Shown here piece by piece: positions 1 to 7,874 of a stretch of DNA of 64,000 nucleotides. Below the pieces are notes generated by a model, which worked only from the letters and a program-made list of their open reading frames with translations, did no database searches and was not told the DNA's origin. This DNA is from Ekhidna sp964289745. GTDB taxonomy: Bacteria > Bacteroidota > Bacteroidia > Cytophagales > Cyclobacteriaceae. The stretch is taken from assembly GCA_964289745.1 (NCBI GenBank), contig CAXYMM010000001.1:186001-250000 (forward strand). The letters are read 5' to 3'. Within the stretch, counting starts at the first letter, position 1; each line of letters opens with the position of its first letter. Position numbers and translations under genes: made by a program.

Positions 1-883
1 TTGCCTCAATATGGCGATGCGGGTGGAAGGTGATGCCAATATTGATTTTTTTTGAGAGCCTCTTTTGCAAATAAAAAACAACCTCTTCCACGATCTCCAC
101 GATGTTTAAACGAGAAAGATAAGGTTCGCTTCCTATGCTTGAAAAGCGATCGGTAATTACTCTTAATCGTTCGATATCTTTATCTAATTCAAGCATGACC
201 TCTCCTTGGTTTGGGTATCGTTCTTTGAGATACTCGGACCATGCCATTAGGGATGAGAGGGGGGTACCCAGCTGATGGGCTGTTTCTTTGGCCAGCCCCA
301 CCCAGACTCGATCTTGCTCTGCCCGCTTCAGATAATTCAATACCAAAAATGTAATCATCCCAAATAAGGCAATGATAGATAGCTGAACATAAGGGTAGAA
401 CCATAATTGACTCAGTAGAAGCGAATTTTTATAAAATATGAATTTGGTGCCGTAAACATTTCCTTTATCGTCCTTAAGCGTTACTAAAATGGGATCGTGC
501 TGTTCTTTCATTCGCTCCATTTCTGCCAGTAAGTAGTTCCTGCGTTGGTTCCCCTGTAGTTTATCGGCTTTCTTTAAATTTTTATGGTATTCAGGTTGTT
601 TATCGACATCAGTTAGAATGACAGGTATGGTTTGATTGGCTTTGACAATCTCGTCGAGGATAAGTATGAAATTTGTACGCTCTGATTCCTTTGCCAAAAA
701 CTCCAGAGAGCTGGCATAGATTTCAATTTGGCGGCTTTCTCGCTCCTTTATTTTTTCTACCAGAAGGTTGGTATAGAGAATAGACCCAATGCTAATGATG
801 ATGGAAAAACCTATTACAATCCATTTGAAGTTGGGTCTTAGTGGATCCAGTGCGCTGCTTATTACTCGTTGTAATTTACTCAT
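1..883 (-). CDS. Sensor histidine kinase, partial (3' end outside window)
   Basis: An open frame starts with ATG at 883 and runs off the left edge, giving about 294 residues of the N-terminal part. Two membrane segments (about residues 21-41 and 166-186) bracket a periplasmic sensing loop. They are followed by a dimerisation/phosphoacceptor helix containing ETAHQLGTPLSSL, with the likely phosphorylated His near residue 203. The ATPase domain would lie outside the window. It starts 17 bases after the ABC permease gene, so it is probably co-transcribed with that exporter and may sense envelope stress or the exporter's substrate; this role is inferred. The call as a histidine kinase is firm; the signal and partner regulator are unknown. 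Confidence 0.85.
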   Translation of the reverse strand, partial: MSKLQRVISSALDPLRPNFKWIVIGFSIIISIGSILYTNLLVEKIKERESRQIEIYASSLEFLAKESERTNFILILDEIVKANQTIPVILTDVDKQPEYHKNLKKADKLQGNQRRNYLLAEMERMKEQHDPILVTLKDDKGNVYGTKFIFYKNSLLLSQLWFYPYVQLSIIALFGMITFLVLNYLKRAEQDRVWVGLAKETAHQLGTPLSSLMAWSEYLKERYPNQGEVMLELDKDIERLRVITDRFSSIGSEPYLSRLNIVEIVEEVVFYLQKRLSKKINIGITFHPHRHIEA

Positions 884-900
884 CGCTTTTTCTTGCTGGT

Positions 901-2217
901 TCAGTTTTTCATGGTTAACCACTTAGCTAAAATTCTGTAATTGACCTTGGTTCCATGAATAAGAATACCTATTCGGTATATTCTTCCCGCTAACCATAAA
1001 GTGAAAAGAAACCCCACCATCAATAGTGCCATACTCAAAGCAATTTCCCAGGCAGGGACACCAAAACCAATACGCCCCATCATTACGATGGGGGAGGTAA
1101 ATGGAATAATCGAAAGCCAAAAACTTGCGTTCCCGTGTGGATCTGAGAAAACAAACATCACTAAACCCATAAAGGAGACAAGGATCGGAAGCATTACCGG
1201 CAACATAAACTGCTGTGCATCTGCAGGGGTGTCAACGGCTGATCCCACAGCGGCAAAAAGTGCTCCATACAACAGATAGCCACCAAGGAAATAGAAGAGG
1301 AATAATGCCACGATTTCTACTATCGGAATGTCGTTGATAATGGATAAAATATTTTGAACCTGAGCATTTCCTTGCGTAGGAATGGAAACTTGCTCTACCC
1401 CCTGAATCATACTAGTGGTCTCTGAGGGATTCATGTTTAATCCAAAAATTGTCATCGATATAAATGAAATAGTGCTTATCAAGACAATCCAGATTAGGAA
1501 TTGGAATACGCCCACTGAGGCCACCCCAACCACTTTTCCAATCATCATGTGAAAAGGTTTTAATGTAGAAACAATAACCTCTACTATTTTACTGTTTTTT
1601 TCCTCTATTACTCCTTGCATCACTTGAGCCCCGTAGACAGACAAGAAAATGTAAATCAAAAAACCCATTACATAGCCTATTCCAAAAGTGAATCCTGCGT
1701 CACTCTTTTTTTCGTCTCCTTCCTCTGAAATATTAAATGACTCAATCGCTACAAAAGTTTCTAAATCATCTAACTGATTTTGAGAGAGGCCAGAGCGCTT
1801 CAGTTTGATGTCTCTAATTTGAGCCTCGATTTTACTTTCAAAATCACTTACTAGATTAATTCCAGGACTAGTTTTGGCATAAAAAAGGATTCCGCCCGGG
1901 TCATTAATATCAATTTTTGGAATATATATTAAAGCAAAGTCATCCGACAGGCTAAATTTTTCTTTGGCACTATCCAATGGTCCCGAAATCGATCTATAGA
2001 TAAAACGCTCTGAATCTTCAAAGGACAATATCCCGCTTTCATCCAGCACATGAATGATTTCTGTTTCTCTATTTTGCTCACTTTGATAAGACCAAAATAT
2101 CATTCCTCCGATGATGGTTGGAAAAATGAGCGGAACAAGGATAGTGGCAATCAAAAAGGATTTTTTTCTTACTCGACTTAAGAATTCTCTTTGGATTACT
2201 AAGAATATCTTATTCAT
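901..2217 (-). CDS. ABC-2 type exporter permease (NatB-like)
   Basis: The protein has 438 residues. A cytoplasmic N-terminus (MNKIFLVIQREFLSRVRKKS) leads into a first membrane helix (about 20-43), then a large extracytoplasmic loop of roughly 130 residues, then a cluster of five to six helices from about residue 178 to the end. This is the architecture of the ABC-2/NatB permeases that export sodium, drugs or peptides. The ATPase partner lies immediately upstream with a 24-base gap, and a sensor kinase follows. The substrate cannot be told from sequence; NatB is the nearest named family and no sodium transport should be assumed. Confidence 0.85.
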   Translation of the reverse strand: MNKIFLVIQREFLSRVRKKSFLIATILVPLIFPTIIGGMIFWSYQSEQNRETEIIHVLDESGILSFEDSERFIYRSISGPLDSAKEKFSLSDDFALIYIPKIDINDPGGILFYAKTSPGINLVSDFESKIEAQIRDIKLKRSGLSQNQLDDLETFVAIESFNISEEGDEKKSDAGFTFGIGYVMGFLIYIFLSVYGAQVMQGVIEEKNSKIVEVIVSTLKPFHMMIGKVVGVASVGVFQFLIWIVLISTISFISMTIFGLNMNPSETTSMIQGVEQVSIPTQGNAQVQNILSIINDIPIVEIVALFLFYFLGGYLLYGALFAAVGSAVDTPADAQQFMLPVMLPILVSFMGLVMFVFSDPHGNASFWLSIIPFTSPIVMMGRIGFGVPAWEIALSMALLMVGFLFTLWLAGRIYRIGILIHGTKVNYRILAKWLTMKN

Positions 2218-2241
2218 GTTTTCTTGATGGTTATTTCTCTT

Positions 2242-3156
2242 CTATTTCTGAATTTCACCTTTCACTAAACCGATGAAAATATCATTCATGGTGGGTACTC
2301 GTTCAATAAATGAATGAATCTCCACCTTATTGATCAACTGTCTTAATAACTCATTGGGATTTGAGTTTGGCTGATATTGTACTACCGATTTTTTAAGTTC
2401 CTTGCCTATTTCCTCCGTTTCTAATACGGTATAATTGTCCGTGTCTACCAAATTTCCTTGCTTATATTCCACAAAATAAGATCCGTCTCTAAACTGCTCT
2501 CTGATTTCTAGCTTTGACCCATCTAAAATTTTTTCTGACTGATTGATCATGGAGACATGATCGCAAAGCTGCTCTACTGATTCCATACGATGCGTGGAAA
2601 AAATAATGGTTGCGCCCTTGTCTCTTAGCTCCAGTATTTCGTCTTTAATCAGATTGGCATTGACTGGGTCAAAACCTGAAAAGGGTTCATCCAGGATGAT
2701 GAGTTTTGGGTCGTGAATAATGGTGGCAATAAACTGAATTTTTTGAGCCATCCCCTTTGATAAATCTTCTATCTTTTTGGCCCACCAATCGATAATTTCT
2801 AATTTTAAACACCAAGCTTTTCCGCGCTTAATTGCCTCTTTCTTACTCAACCCCCTCAACTGCGCAAGGTAAACCAAGTGCTCGCCGACTTTCATCTTTT
2901 TATATAGACCCCTTTCTTCTGGGAGATAGCCAATCTCTTTGATGTGTTCCGCATTTAGCTTCGCTCCTGCGAAATAAATAGTTCCACGGTCTGGCTCAAT
3001 AATCTGGTTGATGATTCGAATGAGGGTTGTTTTTCCTGCCCCGTTAGGTCCTAGTAATCCAAAAATACTTCCTCTTGGTACTTCCAAACTAACCTCCTTT
3101 AAAGCCTGATGTTGACTGAAAGACTTACTTATGCTTTCTACTTTTAGTGTGCTCAC
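2242..3156 (-). CDS. ABC transporter ATP-binding protein (NatA-like)
   Basis: A 304-residue ATPase with Walker A GPNGAGKTT (36-44), signature LSKGM (132-136), Walker B LIILDEP (152-158) and a switch His in IIFSTHRME. The C-terminal 90 residues are the DUF4162-type extension common in NatA-like ATPases. It energises the permease encoded just downstream. It is the first gene of a three-gene unit (ATPase, permease, sensor kinase) and is divergent from the plsC-like gene, with 122 bases between the start codons. Substrate unknown. Confidence 0.9.
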   Translation of the reverse strand: MSTLKVESISKSFSQHQALKEVSLEVPRGSIFGLLGPNGAGKTTLIRIINQIIEPDRGTIYFAGAKLNAEHIKEIGYLPEERGLYKKMKVGEHLVYLAQLRGLSKKEAIKRGKAWCLKLEIIDWWAKKIEDLSKGMAQKIQFIATIIHDPKLIILDEPFSGFDPVNANLIKDEILELRDKGATIIFSTHRMESVEQLCDHVSMINQSEKILDGSKLEIREQFRDGSYFVEYKQGNLVDTDNYTVLETEEIGKELKKSVVQYQPNSNPNELLRQLINKVEIHSFIERVPTMNDIFIGLVKGEIQK

Positions 3157-3241
3157 ATACTTTCTTTTATCAAGTTACCATGCGAAGCTAGCAATTTATT
3201 GATTAGCCATTAAAATTTTCTAAAGCCTGAATTTTCTAAGG

Positions 3242-3249
3242 TATTTTTG
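3242..3249 (+). promoter_or_regulatory. Candidate -7 promoter box for the acyltransferase gene
   Basis: TATTTTTG fits the Bacteroidota -7 consensus TAnnTTTG and lies 29 bases upstream of the ATG at 3279, which predicts a leader of about 20 bases. No clear TTG -33 element is seen at the usual distance, so the call rests on one box only. Confidence 0.4.
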
Positions 3250-3278
3250 CGGGCGAATTTGTACATTTTTACAACGTA

Positions 3279-4025
3279 ATGCTTTTAAGAAAACTTTATT
3301 CTTGTTGGGTCATTTTTATCATGGCTGTTATCTTCTTTATTCTTATCGCCCCACTTTGTGTTTGTGCTTCTACTCCTTATTTGCACAAAAAGGCATTGTT
3401 TCTAAATAAAGTTTGGTGTCAATTTTTTTTTATTCTGATAATGATTCCAATTAAAACCAAATGGCATTTTAAGCCTGAAAAAAATCAGCAATACATCCTT
3501 TGTGCAAATCACTTCTCCTATTTGGATATTATGGCTATGGGACTCTTTCCAAAAACTTTCAAGTTTGTAGGTAAAATACAGCTGGCTAATATTCCGCTTT
3601 TTGGTTACATGTACAACAGGGTTCACATTACAGTTGATCGTGCTAGTATAAGAAGTAGAGGAAAAACATTTTTGAAAGCACAAGAAGCATTAAAAGAGGG
3701 CTATGGTTTAGGCATTTTCCCAGAGGGAGGCATTCTATCCAAAAAAATTCCTGAAATGGTAAATTTTAAAGATGGGGCATTTCGGATGGCTGCGGAAACC
3801 AATACGCCTATTGTGCCTATCGTATTTCCCGACAATTATAAAATCTTGCGCGGCGATGACTTTATGAATATTCGCTATAGTACTTGTCGAATTATTTATC
3901 ATCAACCTATTTTCGCCAAAGGGGCAGACGAGGCAGCTATTAAAGAACTTAAAGAGGAGGTTTTTCGTGTTATTCAATCAGAGTTGGACAAAACCGCTGA
4001 CTATACAAAAACACAATTAGTTTGA
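3279..4025 (+). CDS. plsC: 1-acyl-sn-glycerol-3-phosphate acyltransferase family protein
   Basis: A 248-residue PlsC-family acyltransferase, which would transfer an acyl chain to lysophosphatidic acid (or a related acceptor) at the inner membrane. The HX4D catalytic motif is NHFSYLD (His78, Asp83), and the acceptor-phosphate motif is FPEGG (147-151). A strong hydrophobic segment occupies residues 10-30 and a second lies around 45-58. The last four bases overlap the TTG start of the next gene, suggesting translational coupling. Family membership is certain; the exact acceptor (lysophosphatidate or an amino-acid lipid) is not fixed by sequence. Confidence 0.88.
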   Translation: MLLRKLYSCWVIFIMAVIFFILIAPLCVCASTPYLHKKALFLNKVWCQFFFILIMIPIKTKWHFKPEKNQQYILCANHFSYLDIMAMGLFPKTFKFVGKIQLANIPLFGYMYNRVHITVDRASIRSRGKTFLKAQEALKEGYGLGIFPEGGILSKKIPEMVNFKDGAFRMAAETNTPIVPIVFPDNYKILRGDDFMNIRYSTCRIIYHQPIFAKGADEAAIKELKEEVFRVIQSELDKTADYTKTQLV

Positions 4026-6613
4026 AACTTCTTGATACAAGTACTCGCAAGCCTAATAACTCGGTTTTTATAGGTCTTTTTCTATTATGCCTTATCACAA
4101 TGCTATGGAACTATAAGGCAAACTACAGCACCTCTATCGACTGGGAGGTCGTAACCACTGCTGATGCCATCGAATTCCCAGCACTCTTAATAGAGGGTGG
4201 CTTAATGGATCATGAAGTTATTGGAGATAAATGGGTTTTAAGTGAGCGATATGCAGGAACCAGAATTAAAAGATCTTTGCCTAGTGACCAAATGTACTTA
4301 GCTATTACATGGATTGGTTTATGCATCGTGCTTTGCCTCGCTACCTACTCAAATCAATATCTCTTTTTTAGTGTCTTAGCGGCGTTTGCACTTTTAATTA
4401 ACCGACTTAACCTCTTCGAAGTTGGACTATTCGGCATAACCTCTAAGCTAGTTATGCTAGTTCCGTTTTTATGCCTATCAATACCGCTGATCTACTTCAA
4501 GGAGTTTAACAAAAATGTTCCGCTTGGAATAAGAATAGCAACCTTAGTTATCATCTCTGCGCTTATTTGCCTTGGTATCAAAGACGGCACTGATTTTACT
4601 AATCATTTCCTTGCGCATTCTCTGTTTCCCTTCGCTATCTGTTTTTTAATTTTTCTTTTCTTTATTTCAGAGGAGATCGGATTTGCATTGCTCTTTGTGG
4701 CGACGTCTTCTAAAGGAAAGCAGAACCCTATTCACTATATCTTACTCTCAGTGATTTATTTGGGTAATTTAACCCTGTATTATCTCAATAAATCAGGGTT
4801 TTACGAAAACACCTTTGCCTTATTGGACCCTTTTATTCTACTTGGTATTTCCAGTCTGGTTGCTACTTGGAGTCTTAGATACAAAACTGTTTTCAATCGA
4901 CAAATACCGCAACCCATGCAGCTAACATGGTTTGCTGGTTTTGGGATCATGGCTTTGGGGTGTTTAAGTTTATTTATGAGCAAAGGCGTAGATGGTATAT
5001 ATCAATCACTTCACTATTTTATTTTATATTTTCATTTAGGGTTTGGTGTTCTTTTCTTTTTATATACGATTTCAAACTTCTTAGATCCTTTGATAAAAGG
5101 GTTTCCTATTTGGAAAATCGCATACCGAGAAAGAAACTTCCCCTACGCTTCTGCAAAGATCGGTGGTTTTGTATGTGTCGCAGCTTTTTATTTTTTAGCT
5201 GACCAAGAACCATACAACCTTCTCAGGTCAGGGCATTACGCCCTTTTAGGAGATAAGCAATACGAACAAGGAAATGAATTACTTGGGAAAGAGTATTGGC
5301 TGCAGGCGGCTTTTCTCGGATATAATACACACTATCCTAACTATAAACTTGGTTGGACGGAATGGGATAAGCGGAAAGGGTTAGCATCGAAATCCCATTT
5401 TTTTAGCGCCGCTCAAAGATTTCCTTCTCCCTATGCATGGGTTAACTATGGCAATCAAGAAGTAGGCTTAAACCCCACAAAAGTTCAGGCGGTATATGAA
5501 GAGTCCCTTCGTAAAATAAGTAGCCCAGAAATGACCAATAACCTAGGACTTATTCACCTAGAAAAAGAGAATTATATCAAAGCCCTTAGCTACTTCGAGT
5601 CTGTAAAAGCCTCAGATTCATGGAATGATGCTCCCACAGTAAATCAATGGAAAACTTTCGCCTCTATTGATTCAATTCCAGCAGATTACCGCAAAGTCTA
5701 CGCTGCTTCAAATTTTGGTGTAAAGGCCAATATATTAGCTACCGCAGACTCCACTCCAGGCGATTTTGTTTTTTCACAGTTAGATCAAGCACCACCATTG
5801 CACAGACAGGCTTACGTTTTGAATGCTGCTTATCTTCTTTCTCACGATTCAATCCCATCTGTACTGAGAAGTGAGATTTCAAAGACATTGAACCCTACTT
5901 TAAGTAGCCGGCTTAGCAAGGCTTTAGCTCTGAATTATTATCATTCTGGACAAGTGAACAAAGCACTTCGCGTATTAGATCATCTTCAAAGCAGTGCCAA
6001 TACTTTCGAAAAGGGTGAGTACCTAGACGTACTTGGCAAACTAACCCTAGATCAAAATGCATTTGATCTCTCTTTGGCTTACTTCAATGGTGCGATAGCA
6101 GTCAAAAGAGAGGCTTCCCGTTTGAGTAGACTGGATGTAATCGCTGCTTTGGGAGACACGCTTCAATTTGAAAGTGAACTCTTGAAAATCGTTAAAAAAA
6201 ATCCTGAACTTACGCACTATGCTAACGATTTATTGAGCAAATTTCAAACGTATTTGCCCAAGAAAAAACAATATCCTAGTATTCCCTTAGAAGAACTTAG
6301 TGACACGAACCTATACCTCGTTGCAAAACGAAATGCCTTTGACGTGAAAGGAGTATTGGCATCCGTAGAGGAGCTCAAAAAAAGGAAGGCTGAAGGTGGA
6401 TATGATATTCTAATCGAAGCTATCGAAATTAATAAATACGCTCCTGAACTTTTGAAAGCTTATATTTTCAGCGCATTGGATTGGGGACTAATTAATTATA
6501 CCGTTCCTGTACTTGAGCGCCTTAAAAAAGTGATAAGCAAAGAAGACTATTCTTCTTTTGAAGAGGCGTACAAAAAGAAAATAATAGCCTCAAAGTCGGA
6601 AGAATGGAAATGA
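4022..6613 (+). CDS. Polytopic membrane protein with C-terminal TPR-like repeats, function unknown
   Basis: The protein has 863 residues. The start is TTG, overlapping the stop of the acyltransferase gene by four bases; the next in-frame ATG falls inside the first membrane helix, so TTG is preferred. Residues 1 to about 400 hold around eleven predicted membrane helices. From about 400 to the end the protein is soluble and built of helical repeats resembling degenerate tetratricopeptide repeats (for example around GHYALLGDKQYEQGNELL). The topology recalls Bacteroidota membrane proteins with C-terminal TPRs, but no catalytic motif was recognised. Coupling to an acyltransferase suggests a role in envelope lipid or lipoprotein metabolism, which is inference. 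Confidence 0.75.
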   Translation: MKLLDTSTRKPNNSVFIGLFLLCLITMLWNYKANYSTSIDWEVVTTADAIEFPALLIEGGLMDHEVIGDKWVLSERYAGTRIKRSLPSDQMYLAITWIGLCIVLCLATYSNQYLFFSVLAAFALLINRLNLFEVGLFGITSKLVMLVPFLCLSIPLIYFKEFNKNVPLGIRIATLVIISALICLGIKDGTDFTNHFLAHSLFPFAICFLIFLFFISEEIGFALLFVATSSKGKQNPIHYILLSVIYLGNLTLYYLNKSGFYENTFALLDPFILLGISSLVATWSLRYKTVFNRQIPQPMQLTWFAGFGIMALGCLSLFMSKGVDGIYQSLHYFILYFHLGFGVLFFLYTISNFLDPLIKGFPIWKIAYRERNFPYASAKIGGFVCVAAFYFLADQEPYNLLRSGHYALLGDKQYEQGNELLGKEYWLQAAFLGYNTHYPNYKLGWTEWDKRKGLASKSHFFSAAQRFPSPYAWVNYGNQEVGLNPTKVQAVYEESLRKISSPEMTNNLGLIHLEKENYIKALSYFESVKASDSWNDAPTVNQWKTFASIDSIPADYRKVYAASNFGVKANILATADSTPGDFVFSQLDQAPPLHRQAYVLNAAYLLSHDSIPSVLRSEISKTLNPTLSSRLSKALALNYYHSGQVNKALRVLDHLQSSANTFEKGEYLDVLGKLTLDQNAFDLSLAYFNGAIAVKREASRLSRLDVIAALGDTLQFESELLKIVKKNPELTHYANDLLSKFQTYLPKKKQYPSIPLEELSDTNLYLVAKRNAFDVKGVLASVEELKKRKAEGGYDILIEAIEINKYAPELLKAYIFSALDWGLINYTVPVLERLKKVISKEDYSSFEEAYKKKIIASKSEEWK

Positions 6614-6657
6614 AAAAGCCTTGATCAAGACCTTATAGATGAATTTTTAGCTAGTTC

Positions 6658-7335
6658 TCAGTTCGCAAATTTGAATAAGATATTCTGAATCATCTTTTGA
6701 CGTACTGGCTTTCCTCTTTGCTTGCCTGGCTTCCATTTTGGTGAATTTTTAAGTACTCTCACTGCCTCTACATCACATCCTGCACCAATTCCTTTTACTA
6801 CCTGAATATCCGTAAGCTGTCCATTTTTTTCAACGATAAATTGGACGAATACTCTTCCTTCGATACCCATTCTTTGAGCCTGTCGTGGGTACTTGAGTTC
6901 TTTTGCAAGGTATGAATAGAACGCTTGGATGCCTCCGGGAAATGTCGCTCCTTCCTCTACGATGGTAAAAATTTCATCGACAACTTCTTCTTCTGGTGCT
7001 TCCTCAAACACAATCTCTTCAACAACTGTTTCTTCTGTTACCTCCACATCCAACTCTACGTCAATCTCCTCTTCGATTTCCTCTTCATCTGGAACTTCAA
7101 CAATTTCAGGAATCTGCACCTTTGGTGGGGGTGGGGGTGGCTGCTCGGTTATTGGAGTATCAAGGATGTCTTCAAAGTCATCTTCAATATCTCCAAAATC
7201 CATCAATGCATTCTCATCGTAGGATTTCCACTCAAAAGCAAGGATCACGATTAATAGACTCGCCGTCATTCCGATGTTTAGAAACATCCCCGACTTCTTG
7301 GAAAGATCTATTTTAGGATTTTTTTTTGGTTCCAT
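6658..7335 (-). CDS. tonB: Energy transducer TonB
   Basis: A 225-residue TonB that couples the ExbBD proton-driven motor to outer-membrane transporters. It has a single N-terminal membrane helix (about 18-35), a six-proline run (66-71), a strongly acidic Glu/Val spacer (about 78-130), and the TonB C-terminal domain (about 133-225) with YPRQAQRMGIEGRVFVQF and WKPGKQRGKPVRQ. The acidic spacer replaces the Pro/Lys spacer of proteobacterial TonB. It lies downstream of gcvH and sprA with its own candidate promoter, and faces the 863-residue membrane protein gene tail to tail. No exbB or exbD is in the window. Confidence 0.93.
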   Translation of the reverse strand: MEPKKNPKIDLSKKSGMFLNIGMTASLLIVILAFEWKSYDENALMDFGDIEDDFEDILDTPITEQPPPPPPKVQIPEIVEVPDEEEIEEEIDVELDVEVTEETVVEEIVFEEAPEEEVVDEIFTIVEEGATFPGGIQAFYSYLAKELKYPRQAQRMGIEGRVFVQFIVEKNGQLTDIQVVKGIGAGCDVEAVRVLKNSPKWKPGKQRGKPVRQKMIQNILFKFAN

Positions 7336-7370
7336 ATGATTTACTAAGTCTTATTTTGGAAGTTGAAGTT

Positions 7371-7378
7371 CAAATATA
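7371..7378 (-). promoter_or_regulatory. Candidate -7 promoter box for tonB
   Basis: On the minus strand this reads TATATTTG, matching TAnnTTTG, with the tonB ATG 35 bases further on. No convincing -33 TTG at the usual 19-base spacing was found. Confidence 0.4.
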
Positions 7379-7449
7379 TGTTCTACATTTTTGAATTCCT
7401 AGCGTGAATTTGGCAATTATAGCTATTTTAGAAAAACATTCCAAAATAA

Positions 7450-7824
7450 CTAACCTTCTACCTCGCTCTGGTATGCTTCAGACGAGATCAGGTGGTCTCC
7501 TTTGTCTGTTATTTTTATCTTGATCATCCAACCATCGCCGTACGGATCCGAATTTACAACCTCGGGGTTTCCTTCCAAGTTGCTATTTACCTCTATCACT
7601 TCGCCAGATACAGGCATAAACAAATCCGAAACAGTTTTAACGGCCTCTACCGTCCCAAAAATAGCTCCAGCTTCTAGTTCTTCTCCCTCTGTCTCGATTT
7701 CTACATAAACGATATCTCCAAGTTCTCCTTGCGCAAAATCCGTTACTCCGACGGTTGCAATATCTCCTTCCATTTTAACCCACTCGTGATCTTTGGTGTA
7801 TTCTAAGTATGATGGAATATTCAT
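7450..7824 (-). CDS. gcvH: Glycine cleavage system H protein
   Basis: A 124-residue lipoyl carrier that shuttles the aminomethyl group between the P, T and L proteins of the glycine cleavage complex in the cytoplasm. The lipoylation motif is FGTVEAVKTVSDL with Lys63; the flanking EVNSNLEGNPEVVNSDPYGDGWM region is typical of GcvH. Length and start match the family. The gene follows sprA, an order seen in other Bacteroidota. P, T and L genes are not in the window. Threonine degradation by the tdh/kbl pair elsewhere in the window would deliver glycine to this system. Confidence 0.96.
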   Translation of the reverse strand: MNIPSYLEYTKDHEWVKMEGDIATVGVTDFAQGELGDIVYVEIETEGEELEAGAIFGTVEAVKTVSDLFMPVSGEVIEVNSNLEGNPEVVNSDPYGDGWMIKIKITDKGDHLISSEAYQSEVEG

Positions 7825-7846
7825 TTGGCTATCTTTAAATGAACTA

Positions 7847-7854
7847 CAAAATTA
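7847..7854 (-). promoter_or_regulatory. Candidate -7 promoter box for gcvH
   Basis: The minus strand reads TAATTTTG (TAnnTTTG) in the 50-base gap between sprA and gcvH, with a predicted leader of about 16 bases. No -33 partner is clear, so gcvH may instead depend on read-through from sprA. Confidence 0.35.
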
Positions 7855-7874
7855 AGTATTTGAGTTAAACTGCC

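Noticed and set aside
6614..6657. Palindrome CTTGATCAAG between convergent genes as a terminator
   Set aside because: It has no loop, no GC-rich stem and no following T run.
6925..7316. Three plus-strand frames of about 100 codons opposite tonB
   Set aside because: Low-complexity Ser/Thr, Leu/Gln and Phe runs result from reading the acidic repeat region of tonB in reverse.
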